A stretch of DNA of 36,197 bases from JACQMJ01 sp964373495 (GCA_964373495.1 CAYJUW010000001.1:1-36197), one strand, 5' to 3'. Counted from the stretch's first letter, positions 14,752 to 21,761 are shown. Made by a program: numbers and translations. The notes: a model not told the origin generated them from the letters alone.

Positions 14752-15825
14752 TCAGGGTAGCCGGATGACCGCTGAGCCATATTGCCAGCCGGCGCCGATG
14801 GCGGCCATGAGGATGGTGTCGCCGGATCCGATCCGGCCGTCGGACACCGCCTCGTCGTAGGCCACCGGGAGCGTAGCCGTGTCGAGATTCCCGTACCGGT
14901 CGACGTGGACCACCATACGGCTCTCATCGATCTGCAGCTGCTTTGCGAGGGCGGAGAGCATGCGGCGGTTGACCTGATGGAAGATGAAGCGGTCAACATC
15001 GCGGAGCTTCATGTCGGCGTATTCGAGGACCTTTAGCGTACGGGCGAAGAGCTCCGGGCCGAATTGGCGCACCAGCCGCGAGTTCATGTCGAAGCGGTGC
15101 AGGCCCTGGCGGACCGTTTCATGAGTAGCCGGATGGCGCGAGCCGCCCGCGGCGAACGTCACCGGGTTGTCGTAGCCCCACGCACCTCGGAAGGTGTGGA
15201 GGATGCCGACGTTCTCACGGTCAGTAGCCTGGAGGATGAGCGCGCCTGCACCTTCACCGAAGATGAAGACGTTCGACAAGCCGAGCCGGAGCTGCCGTTC
15301 TCGCTCGGCAGCATCGGCGATCTGATGCGTAGCGCTGATGTAGGGCCCGACGACGACCGACCCGACGACCAGGACCCGCATCGCCTTGCCAGCGCGGATG
15401 TCGGAGTCGGCGAGATCCATCGCGTAGATGAACCCGCCGCAGCCGACCGTCGTGAAGCCGATCGCGTAGGCGTCCTGGCGCATGCCGATGCGCATATGGA
15501 GGATGCAGGCCGGATCCGGCATGAGGTACTCGGGCGTGGAGGTGGCATAGATAACGCCGTCGAGCTCGGTGGGGTGTAGGCCGGCCCTGTGGAGGGCCCG
15601 GAGTGCAGCTTGGGTGGCGTTGTCAATGTCGTGGAAGCCACTCCGCAGCTCCCCAGCTTTGAAGTCGAAAGCGTTCCGGCGCTCCTGGATGCCGAGTTTT
15701 TCCTCGACCCACTCGGGGGTCCAGCGATACCCATCGGGCCGCGGGAAGAAGTTAGCGATGTCCTGGTTGGTGGCGCGGAATGGCGGCAGGTGCTTTCCGC
15801 TGCCGACGATGATTGAACGAAGCAT
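14752..15825 (-). CDS. 3-oxoacyl-ACP synthase III-like (KAS III / FabH family)
   Basis: A thiolase-fold condensing enzyme of 357 aa. The catalytic triad of the family is present: Cys129 in FTTVGCGGFIYAMDLA, His283 in FIFHQVNRRM and Asn313 in RYGNLDTATLPVAYDEA. The glycine-rich GEGAGALILQA block is also intact, so it should be active in C-C bond formation from acyl-CoA and an acyl carrier. It stands alone, with its own terminator and an AAGGGGGGATCC ribosome-binding site, and no acyl carrier protein or other fatty-acid gene is visible. A role in lipid initiation, or in an unrelated acyl-transfer pathway as in KAS III homologues of secondary metabolism, is open. Horizontal acquisition is possible. 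Confidence 0.88.
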   Translation of the reverse strand: MLRSIIVGSGKHLPPFRATNQDIANFFPRPDGYRWTPEWVEEKLGIQERRNAFDFKAGELRSGFHDIDNATQAALRALHRAGLHPTELDGVIYATSTPEYLMPDPACILHMRIGMRQDAYAIGFTTVGCGGFIYAMDLADSDIRAGKAMRVLVVGSVVVGPYISATHQIADAAERERQLRLGLSNVFIFGEGAGALILQATDRENVGILHTFRGAWGYDNPVTFAAGGSRHPATHETVRQGLHRFDMNSRLVRQFGPELFARTLKVLEYADMKLRDVDRFIFHQVNRRMLSALAKQLQIDESRMVVHVDRYGNLDTATLPVAYDEAVSDGRIGSGDTILMAAIGAGWQYGSAVIRLP

Positions 15826-16072
15826 CTCGGATCCCCCCTTACCGTCACGGCTGTCGAACCGCCTAGGTTGTGAAGAACTCGGTCTCCCTGAGCCCAGTGC
15901 TCGGGCTGCCGTTCCTACGGTACGGCGGTTTGCCGGACCGCGTTTTCCTTACTTTCTACCTCCTAGTATCCTACAAAGGTTGCCATTTTGTCTATATGGA
16001 GGTGACAGTGATACGCATCGGGTGGTAGGATAATGGCAAATACTCATTATTTTCACCCATTAGGTTTCGCCT

Positions 16073-16273
16073 ATGGCCAAAGACGCACCGAAGATGAAGG
16101 GCTGGCGGCCGCGGGACAAGACCTCGGGGCGGCTGCGGAAGAAGCGGAGTGACACTAAGGTGGCGACGATCGAGCAGCGGTATCGCCGCCGCATCGGATC
16201 GAACCCGCACCTCCAGCTCGGGACGGTCCTCAAGCGCCGCCGCAAGAAGTCGCTGAAAAATCTTCTGAAATAA
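16073..16273 (+). CDS. Small basic protein, function unknown
   Basis: A 66-aa strongly basic protein beginning MAKDAPKMKGWRPRDK, with a run KTSGRLRKKRSDTKVATIEQ and ending KSLKNLLK. The C-terminal half resembles the end of short bacterial proteins in which an LGT-x2-L segment is followed by KSLxxLL, but I cannot name a family with confidence. Nucleic-acid binding is plausible from charge alone. The ribosome-binding site is weak. It is the only plus-strand gene in the first 22 kb and converges on the Nudix gene across a strong shared hairpin. Confidence 0.65.
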   Translation: MAKDAPKMKGWRPRDKTSGRLRKKRSDTKVATIEQRYRRRIGSNPHLQLGTVLKRRRKKSLKNLLK

Positions 16274-16314
16274 CGCAACCGGCGCCCCGGCCGCAGTCGG
16301 GGCGCCGTTGGCGT
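16273..16314. terminator. Bidirectional hairpin between convergent genes
   Basis: ACGCAACCGGCGCCCCG and CGGGGCGCCGTTGGCGT form a 17-bp stem with few mismatches over an 8-nt loop, overlapping the stops of the basic protein and the Nudix gene. No U-tract is present, so termination efficiency is uncertain. Confidence 0.65.
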
Positions 16315-16775
16315 TAGTACCGAATGCCCTTTCCTCCGCTCTGTACGTATTCAAGGTATTTTCGCATCCCTTCCCGCTGGCCGCCGGGAAGTAGCCGAAC
16401 CGCTTCCTCCGGCTTCACCCACCGATATTCGGTGTGTTCGTCCGAGAGTGTAATCTCGCCGCCGAGGTATTCAAGTTCAAAGCCGATCATCAAGATTCGG
16501 ACTTCGTGTTTGTCCTCGGCGGAGATTTCCGGTCGGCGGTGGCGGAAGATGCCCACGGGGCCATTATTTTTGCATCGAAACTCCGGCCCTAGCTCTTCCG
16601 TGATTTCGCGGTTGAGAATTTCCTCCAGCGATATGTCGAACTCTCCTATCCCGATGCGGCCACCCGGCAGGTCCCACGTTCCGCTCAGGCGGTCCAAGCA
16701 AACTAAAATATCGTCCCCCTTCCGGGTGAACGCCTTTATCGCGACGTGGTATGTATCAGGTTTTAGCGAACCCAT
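16314..16775 (-). CDS. Nudix hydrolase
   Basis: A 153-aa single Nudix-domain pyrophosphohydrolase. The box reads GGRIGIGE...REITEELG, with the first Glu and the REITEE helix conserved, but ten residues separate them instead of the usual seven (FDISLEEILN), a known loop variant. The upstream TWDLPGG and the later EYRWVKPEEA fit MutT-like enzymes acting on nucleoside diphosphate derivatives; the substrate is unknown. The ATG follows the stop of the MazG-like gene by 2 nt, so they are a coupled pair of nucleotide-sanitising enzymes. Confidence 0.88.
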   Translation of the reverse strand: MGSLKPDTYHVAIKAFTRKGDDILVCLDRLSGTWDLPGGRIGIGEFDISLEEILNREITEELGPEFRCKNNGPVGIFRHRRPEISAEDKHEVRILMIGFELEYLGGEITLSDEHTEYRWVKPEEAVRLLPGGQREGMRKYLEYVQSGGKGIRY

Positions 16776-16777
16776 TG

Positions 16778-17092
16778 TTACTCCGTACCTTCCAGAAATA
16801 ATCTCTTGTCAAATCCTCCCCGCTCTTGACGCTTCTTTTCCTGGAGTTTCAGGATTTCGCCTTTTGAAAACCCATAGACCTGGATGAGCGCGTCCAGCAC
16901 CTCGTAGATGTCGGCGATTTCCATCCTGCGATCAGCTTTGCCAGCGCGCATTTCTTGCACTTCTTCTAAAAGTTTGTGCTCAAGCGCGGTCAGGAACTCG
17001 GCATCATCGAGGGCCCGCGTGGTGGCTTTCCCGCCATCCTGTGCGATGATCTCCGGAATCCGGTCGCGGATGAGCTTGCGGAAGATGCGCAT
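16778..17092 (-). CDS. MazG-like nucleoside triphosphate pyrophosphohydrolase
   Basis: A 104-aa all-helical protein of the MazG/phosphoribosyl-ATP pyrophosphohydrolase-like group. Features are the opening KLIRDRIPEIIAQDG, the helix EFLTALEHKLLEEVQEM with the EExxE metal motif, then MEIADIYEVLDALIQ supplying the ExxD half of the site. The end KRQERGGFDKRLFLE is typical of this subgroup. It likely hydrolyses (d)NTPs or modified nucleotides; there is no his operon around it. The upstream TATGAT box lies close to the ATG and no ribosome-binding site is seen, so the message may have a very short leader. Confidence 0.83.
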   Translation of the reverse strand: MRIFRKLIRDRIPEIIAQDGGKATTRALDDAEFLTALEHKLLEEVQEMRAGKADRRMEIADIYEVLDALIQVYGFSKGEILKLQEKKRQERGGFDKRLFLEGTE

Positions 17093-17120
17093 AGCAGGAC
17101 TATGCTATCATATCGTGTGG

Positions 17121-17154
17121 AAAAAGAAATGAGCCACCGGTTGACCGGTGGCTC
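17121..17154 (-). terminator. Intrinsic terminator after the HAD gene
   Basis: The minus-strand stem GAGCCACCGG/CCGGTGGCTC with a 4-nt loop is followed by ATTTCTTTTT. It lies between the HAD gene and the MazG-like gene. Confidence 0.8.
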
Positions 17155-17165
17155 TGGTAATTCGC

Positions 17166-17202
17166 GTTTAGTACTTTAGTACTAAACACTTTAGTACTAA
17201 AC
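17166..17202. repeat. GTTTAGTAC/GTACTAAAC tandem palindromes
   Basis: The word TTTAGTAC occurs at 8-bp and 16-bp steps, interleaved with its complement GTACTAAAC. The organisation (8-bp half-site period, GTAC centre) recalls palindrome A with a different arm sequence. Confidence 0.8.
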
Positions 17203-17206
17203 GATT

Positions 17207-17244
17207 CTGCCGCACTTGACGGCGATCGCCGTCAAGTGCGGCAG
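17207..17244. repeat. Perfect 38-bp palindrome
   Basis: The half CTGCCGCACTTGACGGCGA is followed by its exact complement, with no loop and a GCGATCGC centre. It is intergenic, between terminator and HAD gene. Confidence 0.95.
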
Positions 17245-17251
17245 GCATCAT

Positions 17252-17281
17252 GTGCGATATGCGCGATTGCGCATATCGCAC
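17252..17281. repeat. 13-bp inverted repeat
   Basis: GTGCGATATGCGC, four bases (GATT), then GCGCATATCGCAC, a perfect stem. It is the third palindrome in a row, directly downstream of the HAD gene stop. Confidence 0.95.
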
Positions 17282-17295
17282 CATTTTATTACTTA

Positions 17296-17946
17296 TTACG
17301 TGCTCTTTTTTGCCGCTGTGGCATGGGTAATGTGGCTGCCGATCATCGCCCGGATGTGCTCGGCCACAATCGCGAGGTCGGCGTAGCTATGTTCGGAGGT
17401 CGGTCCTGAGCGGTCGAGGAGGAGTGCCTCCACTCCGACCACTTGCCGCGCCCGCTCAATCTCCTCCGGTGAGTCGTCAATAAAGAAAATGGGGTCAAAG
17501 CGCGTGGCCAGACCGGAGAGCACATCCCGCTTGCCTTCATCCCTCTGCACGATGAAGGTCTGGCCCACGTGGCGGGCCACCTTTGCGGTGCGGATATTGG
17601 CCAGCTGCCATTCCGGATCGGCCCGGGTGAGGAGGGCCAGCATACTCTTCGGGAACTGCGTGAGGAATGGGATGGCGTCCTCAAAAAGGAGCTGGTCGGC
17701 CCGCTCCGTGGCGCTGCAGAAGTGCCGGATGAGCTTCTCTTTCTCCTCGGCGCTGATGTAGCCCTTGGCTCGGGCAAACTCGAAAAAGGGCCGCGGAAAA
17801 AACTCCTGCCCGGTCTCGCGGAACTCGACAAAGAGGGCGTGGCGGCTGGGTCGGTCTATCCGCTCGAAGGCCGGCACCTTAAAGAGGAGCCGGGTGTTGA
17901 AGAGCACCCCGTCGCAATCAACGCAGATGAGCGGTTGGGTGTGCAT
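17296..17946 (-). CDS. HAD-superfamily hydrolase
   Basis: A 216-aa HAD-like protein. Motif I is ICVDCDGVLFNT (nucleophile and general-acid Asp pair). Motif II is LALLTRADPEW (Thr). Motif IV is IFFIDDSPEEIERA. A helical cap lies around residues 30-85. It probably acts as a phosphatase on a small phosphorylated metabolite; the substrate is not predictable. I start at the ATG at 17946 with AAAAAGGACC just upstream. A much longer open frame upstream runs through repeat element C and is not coding. A terminator and three palindromes follow the stop. Confidence 0.85.
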   Translation of the reverse strand: MHTQPLICVDCDGVLFNTRLLFKVPAFERIDRPSRHALFVEFRETGQEFFPRPFFEFARAKGYISAEEKEKLIRHFCSATERADQLLFEDAIPFLTQFPKSMLALLTRADPEWQLANIRTAKVARHVGQTFIVQRDEGKRDVLSGLATRFDPIFFIDDSPEEIERARQVVGVEALLLDRSGPTSEHSYADLAIVAEHIRAMIGSHITHATAAKKST

Positions 17947-17987
17947 ACGGTCCTTTTTACCATACCTCGAGGAGAACGGGAAAGTTC

Positions 17988-18130
17988 CCGCACCGCACGC
18001 GGTGCGGTATCGGATTCGAGAGACCCTTCGACTTCGCCACGCCGGGCGTGGCTCGCTCAGGGTTATTGTTCGTAGCTGCCATTCATCCCGCCCGCAGAGC
18101 GGGCGGGTATTCTGGCAGACGAACAATAAA
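17988..18130. repeat. Modular hairpin element C, copy 1
   Basis: Hairpin 1 is CCGCACCGC/GCGGTGCGG. Its middle module is CCCTTCGAC...GCTCAGGG around GCCACGCC/GGCGTGGC. Hairpin 3 has outer arms TTATTGTTCGT/ACGAACAATAA and CTGCCA/TGGCAG around CCCGCCC-GCAGA-GCGGGCGGG. The element ends in the A-run that forms the U-tract of the minus-strand terminator. Confidence 0.9.
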
Positions 18131-18173
18131 AAAATCGGGCAGGGGCATCGGCTGTGATGCGTATCTGCCCGAT
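18127..18173 (-). terminator. Intrinsic terminator of the exported-protein operon
   Basis: The minus-strand stem ATCGGGCAG/CTGCCCGAT is followed by TTTTTTTATTG. It lies 24 nt past the stop of the gene at 18197. Confidence 0.85.
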
Positions 18174-18196
18174 GGGGACAAGGAGCGAGCTTACTC

Positions 18197-18616
18197 CTAC
18201 CCGCACTCCGGCAGCAGGCCGTGAGTGGTGTTGACATATTTGCCAGTTGGCTGGGTACCGAGAGGGCACGCGGCCGCAAGAGCTGGCGGAGCTGGAGGGT
18301 TCGGAATCCACACCCACTCGTAGCCGCGGAGTTCGTGGCGGCCGTGGGGGTAGTAGATTACCGATGGGGCCTGAACTGTCGCTACCGACGGTGCGGCGTA
18401 GACCGGCTGGGTGTAATAGATCACTCGCGCGGGCTCGGTCACGTAGTAGCGGACCACGGGGTAGCGCGGGTAGGAAAACCCGCCCAAGAGCTGGTTAAAC
18501 ACCGCGAAGGATGCGAGGCCGAGCGCAATGTCCGTACTCGACCCAGCATTGGCAGCGGGCGCGAGGCCGGCGACGGCGAGGAGCGCAACCAGGACGCAGA
18601 CAATCAACCGTTTCAT
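18197..18616 (-). CDS. Small exported protein with PTGKYV C-terminal motif
   Basis: A 139-aa protein with a clear signal peptide (MKRLIVCVLVALLAVAGLAP, likely cleaved after ANA). It has a hydrophobic stretch, then a Tyr/Pro/Val-rich middle and a Pro-rich section, and ends CPLGTQPTGKYVNTTHGLLP plus Cys-Gly. That end matches the tail of its upstream neighbour (CKPSGKYVQTPKGFVEIC), so the two share a small Cys-bounded C-terminal module. The ribosome-binding site AAGGAGGTGATGGC-ATG is perfect. It is the last gene of a probable three-gene operon (19688 to 18197) of envelope proteins. The function is unknown. Confidence 0.8.
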   Translation of the reverse strand: MKRLIVCVLVALLAVAGLAPAANAGSSTDIALGLASFAVFNQLLGGFSYPRYPVVRYYVTEPARVIYYTQPVYAAPSVATVQAPSVIYYPHGRHELRGYEWVWIPNPPAPPALAAACPLGTQPTGKYVNTTHGLLPECG

Positions 18617-18657
18617 GCCATCACCTCCTTTTTTCTGTGAGAGCCAGTTTTACGAGC

Positions 18658-19305
18658 TCATTCACATATCTCGACAAATCCTTTGGGAGTTTGGACGTAC
18701 TTGCCGCTTGGCTTGCATGGAGGAGTTGCCGAGGGCGCCGGGGCTGCCTGGGCCGCTGGCGGGGCAAACATGCCGCCGGTTGGCGGGGCGGGCGGCGGAG
18801 GGGGCGGAGGCGCGTAAGCCGGAGGAGCGGGCTGATGGACCGCTGGTGCTGCGCCGCCCGGCACTTGGTGCCCGCTGGCGTACATGCAGCTATAGTACTC
18901 GGCGTTCCAGCGCTTCTGGATGCGCGCCGCGTCTACTTGCGCCTGCGCGGTTCCGCCGCCGAGGCCAGCTGCGGTTCCGCTTGCGCCGCCGATGGCCGCG
19001 CCGAGCCCGGCTCCGCGGCCGCCTCCGGCGGCCGCGCCGATCGCCGCGCCCAGCATAGCGCCGAAGATTGTCCCCAGGGCAGTGCTTCCCGCTTGGGATT
19101 GCTGCACTTGGGCCGGATCACCGGCGCGGGCCGTGGCCAGTTGCCGGCATCGGTCATCATCGCCGTCGAACTGCGCCTGCGTTTTCCCGCTGCCGATGAA
19201 AGCCGGCATGCTCGGCCCGGGTGGGCCGAAAGTGGCGCAGGCGGTGAGGAGAAATACTCCGAGGATAGGAACTGCAGTGAGCTGGACCCGCCTGGGTCGC
19301 TGCAT
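18658..19305 (-). CDS. Glycine-zipper lipoprotein
   Basis: A 215-aa protein with a lipobox (LTACATF, Cys near residue 23) after a hydrophobic N-terminus, suggesting lipid anchoring. Residues ~75-118 are a Gly/Ala-rich zipper (GTIFGAMLGAAIGAAAG, GAGLGAAIGGASG), as in Gram-negative envelope lipoproteins. A short motif YYSCMYASGHQVPG and a Pro-rich linker follow, and the tail CKPSGKYVQTPKGFVEIC is shared with the downstream gene. AAGGAGGATCCC precedes the ATG. It resembles proteobacterial glycine-zipper proteins more than typical Patescibacteria proteins, so transfer is possible. Confidence 0.8.
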   Translation of the reverse strand: MQRPRRVQLTAVPILGVFLLTACATFGPPGPSMPAFIGSGKTQAQFDGDDDRCRQLATARAGDPAQVQQSQAGSTALGTIFGAMLGAAIGAAAGGGRGAGLGAAIGGASGTAAGLGGGTAQAQVDAARIQKRWNAEYYSCMYASGHQVPGGAAPAVHQPAPPAYAPPPPPPPAPPTGGMFAPPAAQAAPAPSATPPCKPSGKYVQTPKGFVEICE

Positions 19306-19325
19306 GGGATCCTCCTTTTCTCCCG

Positions 19326-19688
19326 CTACCGTTGCTGCGGCGGTGCGGTTTCGGGCACCACCTTCATCCAGGCGTTACCCTTGCACTCTCTGATGTAGGG
19401 GTGGAACCCTTGCCCTTGTGGATCCGAGCACCAGTACCAGACGATCGGCTGCGGCGGTGGCTCGGGTTGGCGCTGGATGTAGACCTGCGGCTGCTGGAGT
19501 TGCGGCGGTTGGATAACCACTGGCGGCGTTGTGACATAAGCCACTGGCGGGTAGAACGGCCCTGCGAGGTGCGGCCACAAGCCCAATCCCCAGAGAGGAT
19601 GGTAGTAGTGCCAGTGATAGGCCTGGGCTGGCAGGGCCGATGCGGCGAGCACCACGAGACACACGAGGACCACGGCGAGCTTTTTCAT
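19326..19688 (-). CDS. Small exported Pro/Tyr-rich protein
   Basis: A 120-aa protein with a signal peptide (MKKLAVVLVCLVVLAASALP, cleavage near AQA). A His/Trp/Tyr-rich segment and a Pro/Gln-rich linker lead to the C-terminal motif YWCSDPQGQGFHPYIREC followed by WMKVVP. A two-Cys WYWC-x(n)-C module of this type occurs in short periplasmic proteins of Gram-negative bacteria. It is the first gene of the three-gene exported-protein unit, 20 nt upstream of the lipoprotein. The function is unknown; an envelope location is likely. Confidence 0.78.
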   Translation of the reverse strand: MKKLAVVLVCLVVLAASALPAQAYHWHYYHPLWGLGLWPHLAGPFYPPVAYVTTPPVVIQPPQLQQPQVYIQRQPEPPPQPIVWYWCSDPQGQGFHPYIRECKGNAWMKVVPETAPPQQR

Positions 19689-19897
19689 CCTTTTCCCCCT
19701 TTCGGTAGTATCTCCAAAGTATTTCTCTGGTCAGCACATTGGTCCGCACATTCGCGCGTACCCAAAACCAGGAAGTGTATGTCCCTTCCCTATTGATTTG
19801 ATTGTTTGCGAGTCAGTTGTTGAAGAACTGCGTTATTCTAAAATATCAAACCGCTGCGGTTTGTCAACTTGGCTTATCCACACCGGGCAAATGAATT

Positions 19898-20036
19898 ACC
19901 GCACCGCACGCGGTGCGGTATATGATTTTGAACGAGATCCCTCGTCCCGCTTTCGGCGGGACTCGGGATTATTGTTTGTTCCCGCCATTCATCCGCGCCG
20001 CCCAGCGGCGCGGTATTCTGGCGGACAAACAATAAA
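19898..20036. repeat. Modular hairpin element C, copy 2
   Basis: Almost identical to copy 3 (28710-28849). Hairpin 1 is ACCGCACCG/CGGTGCGGT, hairpin 2 is ATCCC..GTCCCGC/GCGGGAC..GGGAT, and hairpin 3 has arms TTATTGTTTGT/ACAAACAATAA around CGCGCCGCC/GGCGGCGCG. The rest of the gap back to 19689 holds no gene that I can support. Confidence 0.93.
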
Positions 20037-20065
20037 AAGCCCTGGCCAGCGGTCTGGCCAGGGCT
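20032..20065 (-). terminator. Intrinsic terminator of the 119-aa exported-protein gene
   Basis: The minus-strand stem GCCCTGGCCA/TGGCCAGGGC is followed by TTTTTATTG. Its U-tract is contributed by the edge of element C copy 2. Confidence 0.85.
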
Positions 20066-20094
20066 TGGGGCTACCTCCTTACGCCGAGGTGAGC

Positions 20095-20454
20095 TTACTT
20101 CGGGAGTGGAACGAGGGGACCCCAGGTCTCGAAAGCCCGCGGCTGTGCGATGTGCTGGTCCACCAGAATGAGGTTACTCGCCCAATCCCCCGCAGTGGTC
20201 ACCGCGCGGGCGCCGGTGCTGACAGCGCACCCCACGGGCGCGGTGATCAGCAAGCCGATGATGAATCGTTCCCGCCATCGCGTCAGCTCCTGCCAGATGG
20301 CCTTCGGGCACTCCAGTGGAACGAGCGGGGTTTCGATGGCCGTTGCCAGGACTTTGGCGCCGTACCGATCCGCGGAGAATGCCTGGGCTGACTGAGCCGA
20401 CAGGAGCATGAGGAGCGAAAGAGCTGCTACGAACGATGCTGCCAAGCGTTTCAT
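20095..20454 (-). CDS. Hypothetical exported protein
   Basis: A 119-aa protein with a signal peptide (MKRLAASFVAALSLLMLLSA, cleavage near AQA) and one further hydrophobic segment (FIIGLLITAPVGCAVSTGA). Two Cys are present. I recognise no family. The ATG at 20454 is chosen because AAAGGAGGTGATTCGG lies directly upstream; an in-frame GTG nine bases earlier is part of that site. It stands between repeat elements with its own terminator, another member of the local exported-protein cluster. Confidence 0.7.
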   Translation of the reverse strand: MKRLAASFVAALSLLMLLSAQSAQAFSADRYGAKVLATAIETPLVPLECPKAIWQELTRWRERFIIGLLITAPVGCAVSTGARAVTTAGDWASNLILVDQHIAQPRAFETWGPLVPLPK

Positions 20455-20534
20455 CCGAATCACCTCCTTTCTTGGCCCTTGGCCTTACCTCGATTTTACA
20501 CTACTCCTCTGGGTTAGCGGCAATCGAGTTATTC

Positions 20535-20665
20535 ACCCCGTTACAACCGGACGCCCCATGCCTTCAGCTAGGAGGGAAGGCGGAATCTCGAGGTTCATTG
20601 GAAGCCCCGGCTTTACCCCGTTAGAGAAAATCTCTAACGGGGCGAGGGCCGGGTTGTAACGGGGT
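20535..20665. repeat. Nested palindrome family B, copy 2
   Basis: The outer arms ACCCCGTTACAACC and GGTTGTAACGGGGT enclose an inner hairpin CCCCGTTAGAGA-AAA-TCTCTAACGGGG at 20616-20642. This is the same nested plan as at 3822-3904. No gene lies in this gap. Confidence 0.9.
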
Positions 20666-20675
20666 TTACTCCGGT

Positions 20676-20727
20676 ATTCCCGCCGAAGGCGAGGCTCGCC
20701 CCTGGCGGCTGGCAGACAAACAATAAA
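20676..20727. repeat. Truncated element C, copy 4
   Basis: It retains GGTATTC and the right arm TGGCAGACAAACAATAAA, but the left arm and hairpins 1-2 are missing. It again ends in the U-tract of a minus-strand terminator. Confidence 0.75.
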
Positions 20728-20754
20728 AAAAGCGGCCGGCACTATATGCCAGCC
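20724..20754 (-). terminator. Intrinsic terminator of the 168-aa lipoprotein gene
   Basis: The minus-strand stem GGCTGGCA/TGCCGGCC (one G-U) is followed by GCTTTTTTTATTG, directly after the stop at 20756. Confidence 0.8.
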
Positions 20755-20755
20755 G

Positions 20756-21262
20756 TCAGCGGACTCTCTGCCACTCCGGGTCGAGCGCCCGCACCGCGGT
20801 GATGCAATTCCCTTCCGGATCGAACCGCGCCAGGAACCTCCGGCGGTAGAACTTGGTCTCGTCCTCCCGGTTCTCTGCGGTGATGAGATCCTCGCGCTCG
20901 ATGGTGGCTCGCCACTCGTTACCGCCGAGGTGCTCCATCGCGGCCAGGGAGGGAACCATGCCCACCGAGCCCCCCGGCGGAATCACCTCGGGGTGCCGGA
21001 AGAGCTGCCGGGCGATTTCGCGGCCATGGGCATCATCGCCGTCGCCAAGGACCGTGAAGGCCGACACTCCATCGGGGAGCACCGCTTTGATCAACCGGAG
21101 GCTGAATTCCGCGATGCCCCGGAGGAACGTGAGCACGGCGTTTTGCGGCGTCTCGGCGCACTGCTTCGCATTTGCCGCCGGCCGGCTCGAGAATGCCGCG
21201 CAGCCGGCCAGGGTGGCGAGAAGAAAAAGAGCGAGAGCGGGATTCAGCAGCCATCGCGGCAT
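20756..21262 (-). CDS. Hypothetical lipoprotein
   Basis: A 168-aa protein with a short hydrophobic N-terminus and lipobox LAGCAAF (Cys21). A helical segment (FLRGIAEFSLRLIKAVLP) is followed by a mixed domain ending FYRRRFLARFDPEGNCITAV, which looks like the last strands of a small alpha/beta fold. I do not recognise the family. A near-consensus promoter (TTGAAC-N17-TATACT) lies 67-95 nt upstream and a terminator follows, so it is a single-gene unit. AAAGGGGGG precedes the ATG. Confidence 0.75.
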   Translation of the reverse strand: MPRWLLNPALALFLLATLAGCAAFSSRPAANAKQCAETPQNAVLTFLRGIAEFSLRLIKAVLPDGVSAFTVLGDGDDAHGREIARQLFRHPEVIPPGGSVGMVPSLAAMEHLGGNEWRATIEREDLITAENREDETKFYRRRFLARFDPEGNCITAVRALDPEWQRVR

Positions 21263-21328
21263 TCCAACCCCCCCTTTCCGTTTAGGTTAGAAGAGCTTCC
21301 CCAACGCGTTTGATTCCGCCTTACGTTC

Positions 21329-21357
21329 AGTATACCGCAATATCGGGCACCGTTCAA
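21329..21357 (-). promoter_or_regulatory. Sigma70-type promoter of the 168-aa lipoprotein gene
   Basis: Minus strand TTGAAC, 17-nt spacer, TATACT. This is one of the best-matching promoters in the window. Confidence 0.7.
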
Positions 21358-21410
21358 AAGAGATCGCCCGGGAATGCCGCAGGCCGCGCTACGCCGCACG
21401 CGCCTGATGT

Positions 21411-21435
21411 CAAAAAAGAGCCCCGTTGGTGGCTC
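21411..21435 (-). terminator. Intrinsic terminator of the 104-aa gene
   Basis: Minus-strand GAGCC-ACCAACGG-GGCTC followed at once by TTTTTTG. Confidence 0.7.
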
Positions 21436-21446
21436 CGGGCTGTGGC

Positions 21447-21761
21447 TTAGGCCGCCTGCGGTGGCCGCTTGGCGATCTCGAAGCAGAGGAGCGGCGGGTT
21501 GCCATAGATTACGTCAAGTTTTGGCTTTTCTCGTTCCAACATCGCCTCGGCTTCCTTCACGTCGAGGGCGGCGTAGCGCTTCTCAAGCGCCTCCTGGACC
21601 CATGAGCCGAAGAGCGCTTTTACGCTCGGACGCGAGATGAGCAGCGCCACATCGCCGCCGAGCGCGATCCGGGATGACTTTGTGAATCCCTTGCTTTCCT
21701 GTTGGAGGAACTCGAATGTCCCGCGGAGTGCTGAATGCTGTGCTTCGTTGAGAGCAGTCAT
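21447..21761 (-). CDS. Hypothetical 104-aa protein
   Basis: A soluble, mostly helical protein with no signal peptide. Visible segments are MTALNEAQHSALRGTFEFLQ, ALFGSWVQEALEKRY and VKEAEAMLEREKPKLDVIYG. No family is recognised. The ribosome-binding site is strong (AGGAGGAGGAAAGGACG-ATG), and a terminator follows the stop. It sits just downstream of the tRNA cluster on the same strand. Confidence 0.7.
   Translation of the reverse strand: MTALNEAQHSALRGTFEFLQQESKGFTKSSRIALGGDVALLISRPSVKALFGSWVQEALEKRYAALDVKEAEAMLEREKPKLDVIYGNPPLLCFEIAKRPPQAA

Noticed and set aside
17947..18279. N-terminal extension of the HAD protein
   Set aside because: The extension is encoded by element C and the terminator region. 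The ATG at 17946 has a ribosome-binding site and starts the family's first motif.
18511..19398. A long plus-strand open frame (295 aa) across the lipoprotein genes
   Set aside because: It is antisense to genes with signal peptides and ribosome-binding sites, and its Arg/Ala-rich composition is typical of the reverse frame of GC-rich genes.
19892..20037. A conserved short protein read from element C (DFERDPSSRFRRDSG...)
   Set aside because: The same peptide in two places is explained by the DNA repeat. It has no ribosome-binding site, and stem-preserving changes point to structure rather than coding.
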